A stretch of DNA of 64,000 nucleotides. Origin: Maratus speciosus (lineage: Eukaryota; Arthropoda; Arachnida; Araneae; Salticidae). A model generated the notes under the pieces. That model was given only the letters and a program-made list of their open reading frames with translations, did no database searches and was not told where the DNA came from. Numbering within the stretch: the stretch's first letter is position 1; each line of letters begins with the position of its first letter. The translations under genes were made by a program, and so were the position numbers. The stretch spans positions 77,943,292 through 78,007,291 of the forward strand of contig OZ010796.1 in NCBI GenBank assembly GCA_963932465.1. Reading direction: 5' to 3'. Below, one piece after another: positions 10,790-22,646 of this stretch.

Positions 10790-11640
10790 GCGCGCGTACA
10801 GACCTAGAATATTACAATATTCCCTATATAAAACCCTTAGATGATATAGTTTCTCAGCATAGAAACTGTAATGTGTTTTACAGAATCGACCAAGAGATAG
10901 TCAGAGTAAACTAATCTGTCGAGGACATTAGAGCAAACGCTACATCATGATCAATCTTGGAGGCTCGACAGTCTTTGACAAGCACTTAAGTCCAGGACCA
11001 CCATGAGCGACTTCGATCTCCCGACATAGTGAAACTAGAAAAGTACTTTCACTTTAAAAGGCATTTCCTTCAAGTGTGCAGCGCAAAAGTAGGGCGGGTC
11101 ATATGTGAACCCTAGCTGACCACTCAGGTGAGAAAATAATGGAGATTGGTCAAAGTCCTGCACACAGAGTGCCAGGAAAAATAATCAATAATAAAGAGAT
11201 GAGACAGTAATTAAGGAAGTTAGTTAGTGATTTCTCCAGACTTGAGAGAGCATAGATCGGTTGGACGGATGCTTTGTCTCTGATTTTTGACAAGGCGTCG
11301 TCTTGATCCCAGGGAAGGGGCAGAGCTTCGTCGGTGCACGAACCTTGCGGCCCAGCTAGTTAAGACACGGCGAAAGTTTAGCGAGACGCGACTTTGCCGG
11401 TGAAAGGGAACTTACCCTTTGGCAGAACGATTCAGCGAATAGATTACCTTTGATCTTAGAGACAATTAACTCTGTGAACTTTTCATCTCTTACAATGTGG
11501 ACTTGCAAATAATAGCTGCCACCTCGTGACTGTATATTTTCACCAGTACTCAACTATAATTATTATTGTTGTGTTTGAGATGTCTAGTAGCTTTAATCAA
11601 GAAATATACCTCTTTAATTTTATCTTAATAAAATAACTTA
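10790..11640. other. GC-richer stretch of unknown nature, copy A
   Basis: About 850 bp clearly less AT-rich than the surroundings. It has a TATA-like ctatataaaaccc at 10825, a possible splice donor context (ctcaggtgag at 11125) and aataaa near 11190. It could be a solo LTR or a leader/promoter remnant, but I find neither TG...CA ends with a target duplication nor a primer-binding site. A minus-strand frame of 65 codons (11356-11553) has no recognisable motif. The counterpart in copy B is near 30210-31060. Confidence 0.4.
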
Positions 11641-11805
11641 ATATTTTGTGCATCTGAGTCATACTAAACTTCACACATTCGAAGTATATTCACCGCTCTC
11701 GCTACCACACTTTGAGAACTTGGCACACGCGTTCAGACACCTCTCGCGTTTCTCTAGGACGTCGGAGTGCTCAGATGTAAGACCAAAGACAGACAGACCA
11801 ACAGT

Positions 11806-12119
11806 AACCCTCTCGCTGCGCACCCCGAGATATCCTCGGGCAACGTAAAAGTAGCAAAATTTGCGCAACCCGAGATTTCCTCTGGGATGAATTTCTTCCA
11901 TCTAATTAATCCTCTTTGATTAGTCCCATCAGTTACTTTTTTATTGTAAATTTTGCCTTATTTAATCGGAGCATTTTTCCAGATCAAATTAAACAAAAAT
12001 TTTTGTTTTGAAAAACCGGTGAAAAAAGAATTAAAATTCTTCAAAGATGCTCGTCGCGAAGGGTTTAAATACGCACTTTTTGAAGCTATTTGATAAAACA
12101 ATTACGCAGCGAGAGGGTT
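11806..12119. mobile_element. MITE with CCCTCTCGCTGCG ends, copy A
   Basis: Perfect 15-bp inverted ends AACCCTCTCGCTGCG and CGCAGCGAGAGGGTT, 314 bp overall. The flanks read gTA and TAt, so the target is TA or a decayed TTAA. Internally, accccgagatatcctcgggc and cgcgaagggttt suggest older nested ends. Open frames on both strands at 11648-11901 overlap the left end and are not genes. Confidence 0.7.
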
Positions 12120-12134
12120 TATAGTAGGGATTAA

Positions 12135-12330
12135 CCCTTTCCGGTGCGGAGCAATTTTGTTTGTAAAATGATGAAATGGTGGACTGACACCGGAATTTAC
12201 TAACGAATTTATTAAGAAATAAAAATTACTTGTTTTCCCGTACCTCATAAAAAGAAAATTTTAATTAAATATTCTTGATGTCAGTACTCTTAAAATTAGG
12301 TGTCCTTTTTTGTGGACACCGTCTACTAAA
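12135..12330. mobile_element. TTAA MITE relative, right end decayed, copy A
   Basis: Starts after TTAA (12131-12134) with CCCTTTCCGGTGCGGAGC. It shares about 200 bp of ordered similarity with the better-preserved element at 55862-56071: ggactgacacc, aatttattaa, aaattttaattaaatattct and aaaattaggtgtcc are common to both. Its right end (actaaaggcc) has lost the TTAA. It confirms a dispersed family in this genome. Confidence 0.7.
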
Positions 12331-14288
12331 GGCCTCTCATAATTCTGATAATTCTCTGGCGTCCCCATTTTTTTTTTCTCCCGGAAAATCACCCATCTGC
12401 ACTCCCCCTCCCCTCAGTATGCTCGCATAAACACACACTCGCACGTTACTTTTTACAATTAAATAAGAAAAATACGGAATGAAAAGCATGGTATGAAAAG
12501 TATGATACGAAATGTACGAATTTTTGGGGTATTATATACATTTATACACCTTCTTTTATTAGATAAAATTTAAACGCAAAACTAATTATAAAACGTATCA
12601 TGAAACTATTATTACGTCTCAGCCAATCAGAATCTGGAATTTTGGCGGGCAACGGCTTTTTTTTTACCGGCTCGACGAAAGAGACTGTTTCAGTTAAAGT
12701 ATCCTATGAAAGTAACTTCTGTTTTGTTTCTAGAACATTTCGTTTCCCGCTGACAACAACTTTTAGTAACTTGAAGTTTTATCTTTTAAAATGAAGCTGA
12801 GATCTTTTAAAATGAAGCTGAGTCACTAAATGATTACGAGTACATCGGTAATGAAAAAAAAAAGAGCTGACATACTGTATTTTTTTATGTGAAGAGGTAT
12901 GATTTCATCTATTGACTCATTAAGCGTTTACAGCAATACTGATTGTTTGGCGTAATATAGTGTGACTATCTTCTGTGTTTGTGCCTCTACAGATGCTAGT
13001 AGATTGAATGTTTTCATTATAATTCGGAAAAATAATTATTTGGATTATCGCTAACATTTTACAAGCTTGGAACGTGCTTATATAATAAAAAATTTTGAGA
13101 TTTTGCAATATATAAATTTATATTCGTTATAAATCAGACTATTTACAGGAATGTTTAAAAAATATAGGGCCAAGAAAATTGTGAATATTTTAATCAAATT
13201 GGATTTGACAACAAATTTTTGGATATCCTCCCCTCGAAGGTAAGCTTGTGTAGAACGATACAATATTATTCAATTTCGAACAGGGCATCGAAAGTTCTTA
13301 CTTATTTTATAGTGAAATTACTTATTTATATTATTTTATCAGAATAATTTGCATTTTCATACTTCTTTCGTGTATTCATTAAATATTTTTTGTTTTAAAA
13401 GATTTGTGTGTTCATTTTTGACGATTTTCGATGAATGCATGTCAACATTTTTTCATTATAATTTTGAAAAATAAAGTTGCAGTATTATATACGTATATAT
13501 TTTATGTGAGTATAAACTATTAATTTGTCTGTAAAAATGTCAAGCAATATTATATAAAAAATTGCATAGTTTATAATCTATATAAAAAATGAAGCAAATT
13601 CGAAAAAAAAATGTTGAATCATTTGCTGAAAAGAAATACTCAGCTTCGGTTTAGTAGCCTTTTATTTTCACTTTAGTTTGTTAACAAATTTAATTAATAT
13701 GTAAAATAATTCTACCAATTTAATGTATGGATTCTATCAATATATTAAATTCCTTATAACATTTTGTTTCGCGGCTAAAACTATATGTTATTTACCTGAA
13801 TTTTTATTAAATTGTCTCTTCTCTGTGTAGAACAAGTAATTCACTCAATATTTACTATTATATGAAAATTGTAAAATAATCACTCGTTGTGATTCATTTT
13901 TTGTATTTTAGAATAAGATATATGCACTTTTAGGGGGGGGGGGGGTGATCGGAGGATTATTAAATTAAAAACTTGTCAAAACTGATTTTTGTGAAATAAG
14001 TTTTTGACACTGAAATAACTTATGTAGTAAAGCATTTTTTCCCTTAATTCGGAAATGCCAACTTAAAAAAATATTAGAAAAAATCCACATAATATTATTT
14101 GTTTTAAAAGCAAATTATAATTGTTTTGTATTATCTTATTTATGTGTTCTAAACTATATACAAGATAGATAATTCAAACAAATTATTGTGGCTATGATTA
14201 TTAGTAATAAAATTCAAATGTTCCATTTTTTAATAGTTAATGTTATTAAAAATATTTTTCGATAAAAGCTATATAATGATTTACTATA
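12331..14288. other. No gene seen; AT-rich with G run
   Basis: Contains a duplicated 18-bp block (atcttttaaaatgaagctga at about 12780 and 12801) and a G run at 13933-13945. A 64-codon frame at 12600-12794 has no recognisable domain and is surrounded by equally conserved noncoding sequence between copies A and B. A microsatellite-like tatacgtatatat lies near 13488. Confidence 0.5.
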
Positions 14289-16166
14289 CAGGGTGTCCGG
14301 TCTCAACGGTGTCCAATGGCTAATTCCTAAACCGTTAGTCATAGACATATAGTTCCAATTACAAAAATGTTTTAAATCAGGTAAAGAAACATTTTAAATG
14401 CGATTTGGGTCAATAACAACATTTCTTAAAAAATTACGAAATTTAAATTTTTATACGGTCCCCCGGTCTTATAAGTTATATTTAGTAATTTTTTCCTATT
14501 GCACTGACAAGAAAGACAAAAAAAGTCCCATTCATATAAGTCTAAAATTGAGCGAGTTATGAAACTTTAAAAATGCATGACTTATGCCACTTTTCTACTC
14601 TGAAAACAAACGAGTTCGGCTTGGTTTTCAGGGATCGTATACCAAGTGTTTAAAGTATTCGAAGATCTTACTTCATTTGTATCTGCGCTTTGAAAAAAAA
14701 TCCTACAAGTATTATGATTAAGTCTCAAATTTGGATTTGAGACTGTTTCTCTTATGATTTCTTTTTAAATAAATTATGTTTTTTTGTAAGTTTTTATGTT
14801 ACTTCAACAATCGTATGTATGTTTTTCCAGTTCAAAATTTTTACTCTAACTTTAACACACTTTTAAATATCTGATCGCGATTGCACTTTACATACTGGCG
14901 CAAATCCGATAACAATCTAATATTATTAAGATTTTCGGTGGTTACCATTTATACTTATTTTACAGGATAACACAAAAATTTCGGATAGATTTCTGCCAAA
15001 GAGTTTAAGAAAAAGTTTTAGATTAGATAATACAAGACTGCGATTGTTGGGCTTTTTAACTTTTATGCATTTTTTAGCACTGAATCTGAAAATTACCTTA
15101 ATTATTAACCATCATGTCAGGATCTTTCGCAAATCATAAATTTTCAAATTTAAAGAATAACAAAAATCGAATACTATAAAGTAGAGGAGATGGTTGTGTT
15201 TTTTAACTTTTGATAATTGATTTTTACGCACTTTTTAGCACTGAATCCGAAAATGACCTTCATTTTTAACCATCACGTTAGATTTTTTTGCAAATCGCAA
15301 ATGTGTAAGTTAAAATATAGCGAAAATCTCATACTATAAAACATATGTAAAACATTTTTTATTTTATTAAAAAATTTATTCGATATTTTTGCTTATCCTA
15401 GGATTCTTACAGCTAAACAGCTGAGTTGTCCGATGAGATGGGGGAAGAAATTCAATTTTAACACTGAACTTCTTAACTTTGAAATTTGCAATTTTCGGAA
15501 AATCCTGATATGATAATTAAAAATGAAGGTAAATTTGGGATTCAGTGGTACAGAATATATAAGAATCAATTATCAAAAGCTAAAAAACATGACATAATCC
15601 AACTTTTGCAGGCTTGTGCAATCTAATAATATTTTAAAATGCGTATCAGAATTGAGGCTGTTAATTTATAATCATTTTATTTAACAAAAATTCTGTTTTT
15701 TCTTTCTTCTTAAATATTTATTACAAATTGTATATTTTGCATTAATATGCCAGAATGATTAAAGATTTCAAATTTATATTGCAATGTTAATTTTACTCAC
15801 AAACATTTTTTATATCTGACGAAATTATATTTCGACTAAATTTGTGAATGAGCCCCAATTTGCAGCAAAAAATATGCTCCAACTTTAAACAGCTATTACT
15901 CGGTCAATTTTAATCGTAGAACAACGGAACTTTTGTTGTATTGCTTGTCAGTGTAAAAGGAAAATTTCACTAAATATAACTTATAAGACAGGGGGACCGT
16001 ATAAAAATTTAAATTTCGCAATTTTTTAAGAAATGTTTTTATTAACCCAAATCGCTTTTAAAATATTTCTTTACCTGATTTAAAACATTTTTGTAATTGG
16101 AACTATATGTCTATGGCTAACGGTTTAGGAATTAGCCATTGGACACCGTTGAGACCGGACACCCTG
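14289..16166. mobile_element. 1.88-kb non-autonomous mariner-like element, copy A
   Basis: Flanked by TA (14287-14288 and 16167-16168), with inverted ends CAGGGTGTCCGGTCTCAACG extending about 330 bp inwards at high similarity. The inner part of the inverted repeat (gacatatagttccaattac and tatacggtccccc) also occurs in the ends of the DUF4817 transposon at 22647, so the two are related families. The interior carries two direct repeats of about 155 bp (cactgaatctgaaaatta at about 15080 and cactgaatccgaaaatga at about 15238) and an inverted third copy near 15480-15560. No transposase frame. Confidence 0.88.
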
Positions 16167-16168
16167 TA

Positions 16169-17449
16169 TAATAAGTAAGGAAATAAATAATCTTTTACTT
16201 TTTTAATTGCTTAAAATTATATTTAAGTTTTGTACAACTTCAGATATTGAAAGATTTATTAATATTCATTTATTGATTGTTGAAAAATGATTACAGACTT
16301 AGAACGGAAATTAGAAAAGACAGTGTTTTTATATTAACTTGCATAACTGCATTTTTAACATAGAATTGCTGGTGATTTTTTTCAAAGTTTGTGCATTTTT
16401 ATTAAAGATACGGAAATAACAATAAGATATGTCTTTTTAAGACAAAATAAGTTTTGAAATTAGAAGTTATTTCTCTTGCATGCCATTAAAAAAATATATA
16501 TTTAACTTTTTAAAGATAGCTTAGTAGTTCTGGTAATTACCATATGGTGTAATAAAAGAAATTGCCCACATGTCAAAATATAATTAAAAAGATCAAGCTA
16601 TTAAATGATATGGTTATTAATAAATAATAAATCATTCCGTTGTAATTTCCAGTTAGAACTATTATTGGTATGATTTCGCATATGAATTTTTATTTTTAAT
16701 GACAGACCATTTAATTCTTTTACAGATTACATTTTCGAAGTTAGTGTTTTCATGTAACAAAATTAAATTTGTGTATAGGAAATTCTTTGGACATTTTTGC
16801 TTCAGATGGTGGACATAAAACTTGAAAAATAATTGTAAAAGCATCAGAATTGAAGTTATCGTGAAACTTTTAATGTTTTATGAATGCATTTTAAATTGTT
16901 CCTATGTGAAGTAACGCTTTATTAAGAAATTCGAAATTTCAACAGTATTTAATTGCACGATGAAAGAATTTTTCTTAGACTATGAAAACTTGTTCAAAAT
17001 ATGAAAACTACATTTATATGTATTTCCTGTGTTTCATCCGTATAACTTATTTAAATTTTCAGACACAGAAATTTTCAGACAACTTTCGACGTCAAAATTT
17101 TTCTGATTTTTCACAGGATTATTTTTTATTGCCATCTGAGAATGTATCCATTTTCGCAAAACAATTTATTGTACTGATTAAAGTATATCATATTGCATGC
17201 TTTTCGAGTAGGATGAAGGCAAAAGATATATTTATCCAAACATATATTTACATGTTCATATATACATTAAGTCATCAATGTGTTTAATTTTTTGTGAATG
17301 TATATGTAGTAGGACGAAGGGGGTGCTAATGAATGTAAGCTGCTGCTACTGGAACTTATTAGATCCAACCACATTTCCTTTATTGTCAAAAAACACAAAA
17401 ACATATTATAACTTTTTTTTAAGAATATATTTATAACTGGATATATATA
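16169..17449. other. No gene seen
   Basis: AT-rich sequence of the unit. The longest frame, 101 codons at 16982-17287, is rich in Phe, Tyr and Ile with no known motif. Its counterpart at 36408-36713 differs at a few positions but stays open. That is weak evidence, because only a few substitutions separate the copies; I leave it unannotated as a gene. Confidence 0.45.
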
Positions 17450-17740
17450 ATAAAACCTCTAAATAGCAGGCACCCTAGGACCGCAGAATTTGCCCGATAT
17501 TTAGAGATTTTATTTTCATATGTAAAAACAAACAGAGTATACTAATATACAGTATACAGAGTACAAAGTATACAAAATCTGCTTCAATCCACAAATGTTG
17601 TGGATTGAAAAATGTATTCGCTAAATAGGTGTCTGCTATTCGAGAATGTCCGTTATTACTGAAGCATACAGTAAAACTTCCATAACCGGTCACTCCCGGA
17701 TAGCGGTCAGCTCTATTTAGAAAAATGTAAAGCGGGGTTG
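17450..17740. mobile_element. Pogo/Tigger-like MITE fragments, copy A
   Basis: Two pieces with sequence typical of pogo-type ends. The first is ataaaacctctaaatagcag followed by its imperfect complement (tgcccgatatttagag), a hairpin of about 64 bp. The second is cagtaaaacttccataaccg with atagcggtcag. Neither piece has a clean partner or TA duplication, so this is a rearranged remnant. The counterpart in copy B is near 36880-37150. Confidence 0.5.
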
Positions 17741-19380
17741 TGTTTCTTCTCGAAGCAGGACCTGATTAAAGAATGGAAACTGATCCGCGGCCCCGCTCCC
17801 TCCCCTTCCCATCGATTTTTGGGCCCCCAAATATTGTATGCAATTTTACAAATTCAATGTATTTATATTTGGGTTTTTTAGCATTATAACCACATATAAA
17901 ATTATCACATTAGGATTATAATTTCAGGAGATATTAATAAGAATACGAAAATGTAATTTAACATTAGAATCTCTAAATTTTGAATGTTTATAATTAAAAA
18001 ACTTATCATTCAAATGACTAGAAATTTCGTTTCTAGGCATAGTTTGAAGCGAAGATTTAAAATATAGTGTCAAAATTGGTTGTTGTCATTGAAAAAAGCA
18101 AAATTTGGTCTGGTTTTGATTTGTAGCTGGCCCCTAAGCAAATGTTACATACATCATTTAAAAGTAGACTTCATTTCCAGTTGATTGGCACCAGTAACCT
18201 TCTTTTATAATTAGTTGCAGAGTTAGTAGGAGGTGTTTATTTTTTTGTCGACGACTGTACCAATCATGTGGATAAGAAATGGCTTTTGCGACTGCCAACT
18301 TGCTTATGTGATCACAAACACCGTGGGGAGCAGAAATGAAGGGTATTCATAATGAAGGATTTCTATTTCTAGTGATATTTACTAGATATATCCAGTGATA
18401 GTTATATTATTTATTGTTTGAAAAGAATCAAATAGACATGCTGTCCCTCCAGAATACTGTAACTACTGTTTGGCTCAGCTGGCGATGTGCGGTTGTCAAA
18501 TGTTTCAGTATTTCTTGTAATGATAAATAGTATAATAATAAAATCGAAGGGAGACGAAAAAAAAAAAAAAAAGGAAGAGTTTCATCCTCAATTTTTTTAG
18601 TGTTGGGAACTCATATACTGTAAATTTTGTGGAATCTAATGTTAGATTTTATTTAACACAGAAATAAAAATGTAATAAAATACTTAAAACTAATTAACTG
18701 GTAATATCTAATTTAAACAGGAAAAAAATTATACAACAAAGCAGGGATGGGTTTCTTTCTGAAGGAGTGAATTATTTTATATAAATGGGAATAATTTGTT
18801 ACGATAAAGCAGAGCTGATTGCAGCATGGACAAACTGAGCTGTTTCTATGGGCTTTTTGCTTTACGGGCCCCGTAATTTGGTATGAAATTTTCCATAAAG
18901 CTGATATTTTAAATGTATTTTGATCTTATACTTATTTTAATAAATATTTTGTACTTTTAGAACATAATTATGTTAAAGAAAAGGTTATGTTTATCCAAAT
19001 ATGTATTTGATGGCATAGAATAGGCTGATTTTTTTTTGGTAACAGTAGGCGGTGGGGGGGGGGGGGATGGATACCAGGTCTGCTAGAACTAATTTGAAGT
19101 TGTCACTAAAAGTAATAAACATTTTTGATGCCGTAGGGCATATATGATATACAAATGCATAATTAGGTATATATATATACTATCCTATTCTAAAACTACA
19201 AAATACTGATTATAATCATCACAAGGTTAAAACAAATTTAAAATATCAGCATTATGAAAATTTCATACCCAATTCAGGGAACCCTAAAATTAGGGGCAGA
19301 GAAATATACCAGTTTTCCCACGCTGCAATTAGTTCTGCTTTATGGTAACAAATCATTCCCATTTATAAAAAATGTTTTAA
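17741..19380. other. No gene seen; poly-A and poly-G runs
   Basis: AT-rich sequence with an A run at 18558-18573 and a G run near 19055. Both lengths differ in copy B, whose A run is 8 and whose G run is longer. A 77-codon frame begins at 19254 and runs into the MITE at 19381; it is not a gene. Confidence 0.5.
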
Positions 19381-19580
19381 CCCCTTCGAGACGGGAGACT
19401 TTTACGAAATTTTTAATCTTTTGTCACCGTTTTTTAAAAAAAGAAATTTGTGTCTTCTTGAATCGAGAAAATGCGCTGATTAAATAAGGCAAATTTTTCA
19501 GTAAACTTTTACTGGTGAGAAAAAACAAGGATTCTGAGCGCTTCATGCGGCACGTATACGTGTCGCTCGTCCCCAAGGGG
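19381..19580. mobile_element. TTAA-flanked MITE, CCCCTT ends, copy A
   Basis: Flanked by TTAA on both sides (19377-19380 and 19581-19584), 200 bp long, with short inverted ends CCCCTTCGAGACGGGAG and ctcgtccccaagggg. Same target and style as the element at 579-785 but a different family. In copy B (38812-39005) a few bases around the cacgtatacgtgtcg palindrome are deleted. Confidence 0.75.
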
Positions 19581-19674
19581 TTAATGTCGTTAAACATGGC
19601 TGAGTATAAGGCTTAGAATGAAAAGTGGTCAAAGATGGTTTCATATTGGCGAAAAATAACGGGTCAAATATGGT

Positions 19675-19892
19675 TGCAATTAAGACATTTGAAATGTCTG
19701 AAATTCAGACGCAAGAAGTGTCTAAAAAATTTAAGACTTTTAAAACGTCTGAAAATCGAACACTACTGTTCCAGACACTTAAGTGTCTGAAATTCAGACG
19801 CAAGAAGTGTTTCAAAATTTTCAGACATTTTAAAACGTCTGAAAATTGAACACTACGTTTCAGACACTTAAGTGTCTGAATTTCAGACATTT
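19675..19892. repeat. Palindromic TGTCTGA/TCAGACA array, copy A
   Basis: Two tandem units of about 100 bp, each built from cagacacttaagtgtctga palindromes, aattcagacgcaagaa and ttttaaaacgtctgaaaa. Nearly every 15-20 bp holds a TGTCTGA or its complement, so frames on both strands stay open (19625-19849 plus, 19705-19890 minus) purely through symmetry. It could form hairpins; no family recognised. Confidence 0.85.
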
Positions 19893-21414
19893 CAATTTAC
19901 AGTGAAGCCGATAAAATATGAGCCATTTTCAATGAAGGTGACTTTCGCGAGAAAATAATATAAATGAATGAGTGTTATGAGCTGATGCTAGTTTGACATC
20001 ATCAGTGCAGAAATGTAACAGAATGTAACGTAGAGATCAGCATGGACAGGACAGTTAAATGGTATCTGAGCCCGGGCTTAATTTTTTCAGCAAATTCATG
20101 CCGGGCCGAGATCAGATTTGCATTTTTTTCTACATAGTCAAGCAAGGCTGGAACTGGACTTCATTGTTCTCAGGATGTGTAGGGAAGGCAATATGTTTTG
20201 TAAAATTATTAATATCGATGACGAACTTCTGTTAACGGAATCTTTGGAAATATACGTTAAGGTGGTTCTCAAATTCACTGCTCAACAAGGAAAATTTTTC
20301 TGACACATTTCCTGACTCATTTTTAACTGTAAAGGCATAAAATTGACAGGCCCGACTATTGAAAAGATTTTCAATCGAACAGTGCTTTCCATTTTTTATA
20401 AATAAATTACTTATCGAGATATAAGAGATTCTTGTCACATCACTGCAGGTTTTTCTCCCTTCCCGTGCTATCGCTCCTAGAAATTCGATTCAAAACTTTA
20501 ACTCTCATATTATTTTCTCAAAGATATACATTGTCTTTATCAAAAAATGAATAACGTTATTCGTTATTCGATTACATAGTTTCTGAATAAGAACACCTGC
20601 CAATCTTATACGTTTCCGAAAAGAAATGAATTCAGAAAAAAATCAGAAAGTAGCTCCTTTGAATATGAGAAATGCCTTATTAAATGGCAGAGAAATATTT
20701 TTACAAATCTGCTTTTTATTATACAGCTTCATATGTTATCATGCTTTTAACTCTCCCTTTTCTTCTTTTATTATAGACTACATTATTTTTTTAATAAATC
20801 CTTATTTGAATGTTGAAACGTCTAAGATTCTAAGTTATCATTAATGTTGCTATTGTGCATTGTCTGTCTTACGAACACATAGTAATTTTAAAATATACTG
20901 TAAAATTATCCCATAAATATGTATGCAGTATTATTCTTTAAAAGAATCGTAATTGTACGTTTAGAAAAACCTGATTTTTTTGTAGAAATTGAATCGGGCC
21001 TCATTTAATTGATTTTTCCATGGACCAGCCGGTCCTGGTTGCACTGATTTTTGGTGAACTGTGAAAATATAAACGGGCCGGACCCGGGCCTGGAAACTGC
21101 GGTCCGTGAAGACCTCTAAAATGGATCTTCAGCGTGGCCGGCACCGCAAGCTCAGCTTTACTAACCGTCGCGTTTAACATTCCCTATTGTCTGGCAAGTA
21201 GAATGTTCCACCAAAAGTGTCTGCAATTTTCAAAATATTTTTTTCTAGACAAAAATTATTCTACCTCAATCTCAGCGTGACTCAAATACTTTTTCGATAG
21301 TTAGAAAATATCACTTGAAACCGTCTGGCACAGTTTTTTGTCCGACTATAAATAGTCTGGCTTTTCTACTTTTTATTTCATTAAATACTAAATTTGAAGG
21401 TATTAAAATTTCAA

Positions 21415-21418
<4 letters not shown>
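19893..21418. other. No gene seen; GC-rich islet at 20985-21175
   Basis: Contains agcccgggctta at 20070 and a GC-rich stretch (gggccggacccgggcctgg, ggtccgtgaagacctctaaa) at 21060-21120. The latter resembles the CAGGGGTCTTCAAACTGCGG-type ends of some hAT elements when read on the minus strand. The left partner is not convincing, so no element is called. Frames at 20118-20303 and 20626-20844 are unremarkable. Confidence 0.4.

Positions 21419-21461
<43 letters not shown>
21419..21461 (+). repeat. Poly-T run of 43 (copy A)
   Basis: Uninterrupted T run; the same place in copy B (40856-40870) has 15 T preceded by 13 or so bases missing here. It could be a slippage expansion or the tail of a minus-strand retroposon, but no retroposon body is recognisable next to it. 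The frame 21315-21500 is an artefact of this run. Confidence 0.9.
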
Positions 21462-21463
<2 letters not shown>

Positions 21464-22646
21464 AACGAAAATTTTGGAAATTCAAAAATTCACGGGTTAG
21501 CTAACTGCCACGATCCTTAAGTCAGATCTTCTATTTTCTATTCAGGCATTACAAAAGAAGTGTTACACAAATTTTCAGGATGCCACAAATACCTACCCTA
21601 AAAGGTTTAACAGCTCTCCTGCTATTACCATTTAAATACTATTAGCAATAGAGTATTCTTTCTTTTAGACATTTATCAATTCATTGCCATGGGTCTCATT
21701 TGTCTCCCTTTAAATACCATTATTTGCGAACAATGATTTATGTGCTACATTTCCATTGCAAATATCTCAGAAACTTAATTTACTATTAATATACCTGAAA
21801 ACACACCTTAATGTAAACCTACCCTAGTGTGAAAGAAGTGATGCAATATATTTAAGGGTATTTTGTCTTCCCTCGAAAAGCCTAATTCGATGTAAAATTT
21901 GTGTAGTTTCAATAAGGAAAATATTATGGCAAAAAAATTAAAAGAACGACTCTAAAAATTCATGTAACTTGAATGATTTTGCCAATAAATAAATAAACCT
22001 GACACAAATCTTTCTTTTCCCGTTCCTGTCTTATCGTCCAAATGCAGAATATCCTGCCAAATATATAACTAAGAATATAAGAAAATTTATACAAATTGGC
22101 ATAGGGAAAAACATTATGTTATTTTCTGAAATTGTTTAGAGATGTCTAGAAAATTTTTATAGGTGGTGGGGACACCCTTGACCGAAATGCAAGATTTGCT
22201 GCTTTAAAACGTTTCTGTCCTCTTTCCATTCTACCAATTAAACGCCATCTCTCACAATCCAACAAAGACATGTTCCACATTCCGCACGTGGAATTAAAAA
22301 AAATTTCACCTTTCTGTGAAACGAAGGTGACCAATGTTGCTTTCGTAAAAAACCACAACGGTTAAACTCTCTGAGGCAAATGATTATGGTAGAAAATTCA
22401 TGGGTAGCATACGCTATAGCTTTATTTGAGAAACAGAGTGTCTACAGATCTTTAAAAAATCCAGAACGAATACAGCGTATACTTCCGTATACTCTCCAGT
22501 ACACCCCTGAAGGTAATTATCATTGGATTACGAGGTAATGTTGACTTTTAATTGCCAACCTATTATCTTTCATTGGATTTCATTTTATAAAATTAACATA
22601 AAATACCTTTTTATAGTGGTTCCTTTCATTTTTTCAACAGTATATA
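21462..22646. other. No gene seen
   Basis: AT-rich sequence between the poly-T run and the transposon. A 70-codon minus-strand frame (22146-22358) has no recognised motif; the same frame in copy B (41557-41769) differs at several residues. Confidence 0.45.

Noticed and set aside
10790..11640. Solo LTR
   Set aside because: TATA-like and AATAAA motifs are suggestive, but no TG...CA borders with target duplication or primer-binding site could be fixed.
11356..11901. Possible gene on the minus strand of the GC-richer stretch
   Set aside because: Short frames in different phases, no recognisable domain, and the right one overlaps a MITE end.
16982..17287. 101-codon open frame, also open at 36408-36713
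   Set aside because: Composition is that of AT-rich background (Phe, Tyr, Ile, Lys). Persistence between two recent duplicates is not evidence of selection, and no motif is present.
19625..19890. Overlapping genes on both strands
   Set aside because: Both frames are open because the sequence is palindromic.
20985..21175. hAT element
   Set aside because: The right side resembles some hAT tips on the minus strand, but no matching left end or 8-bp duplication was found.
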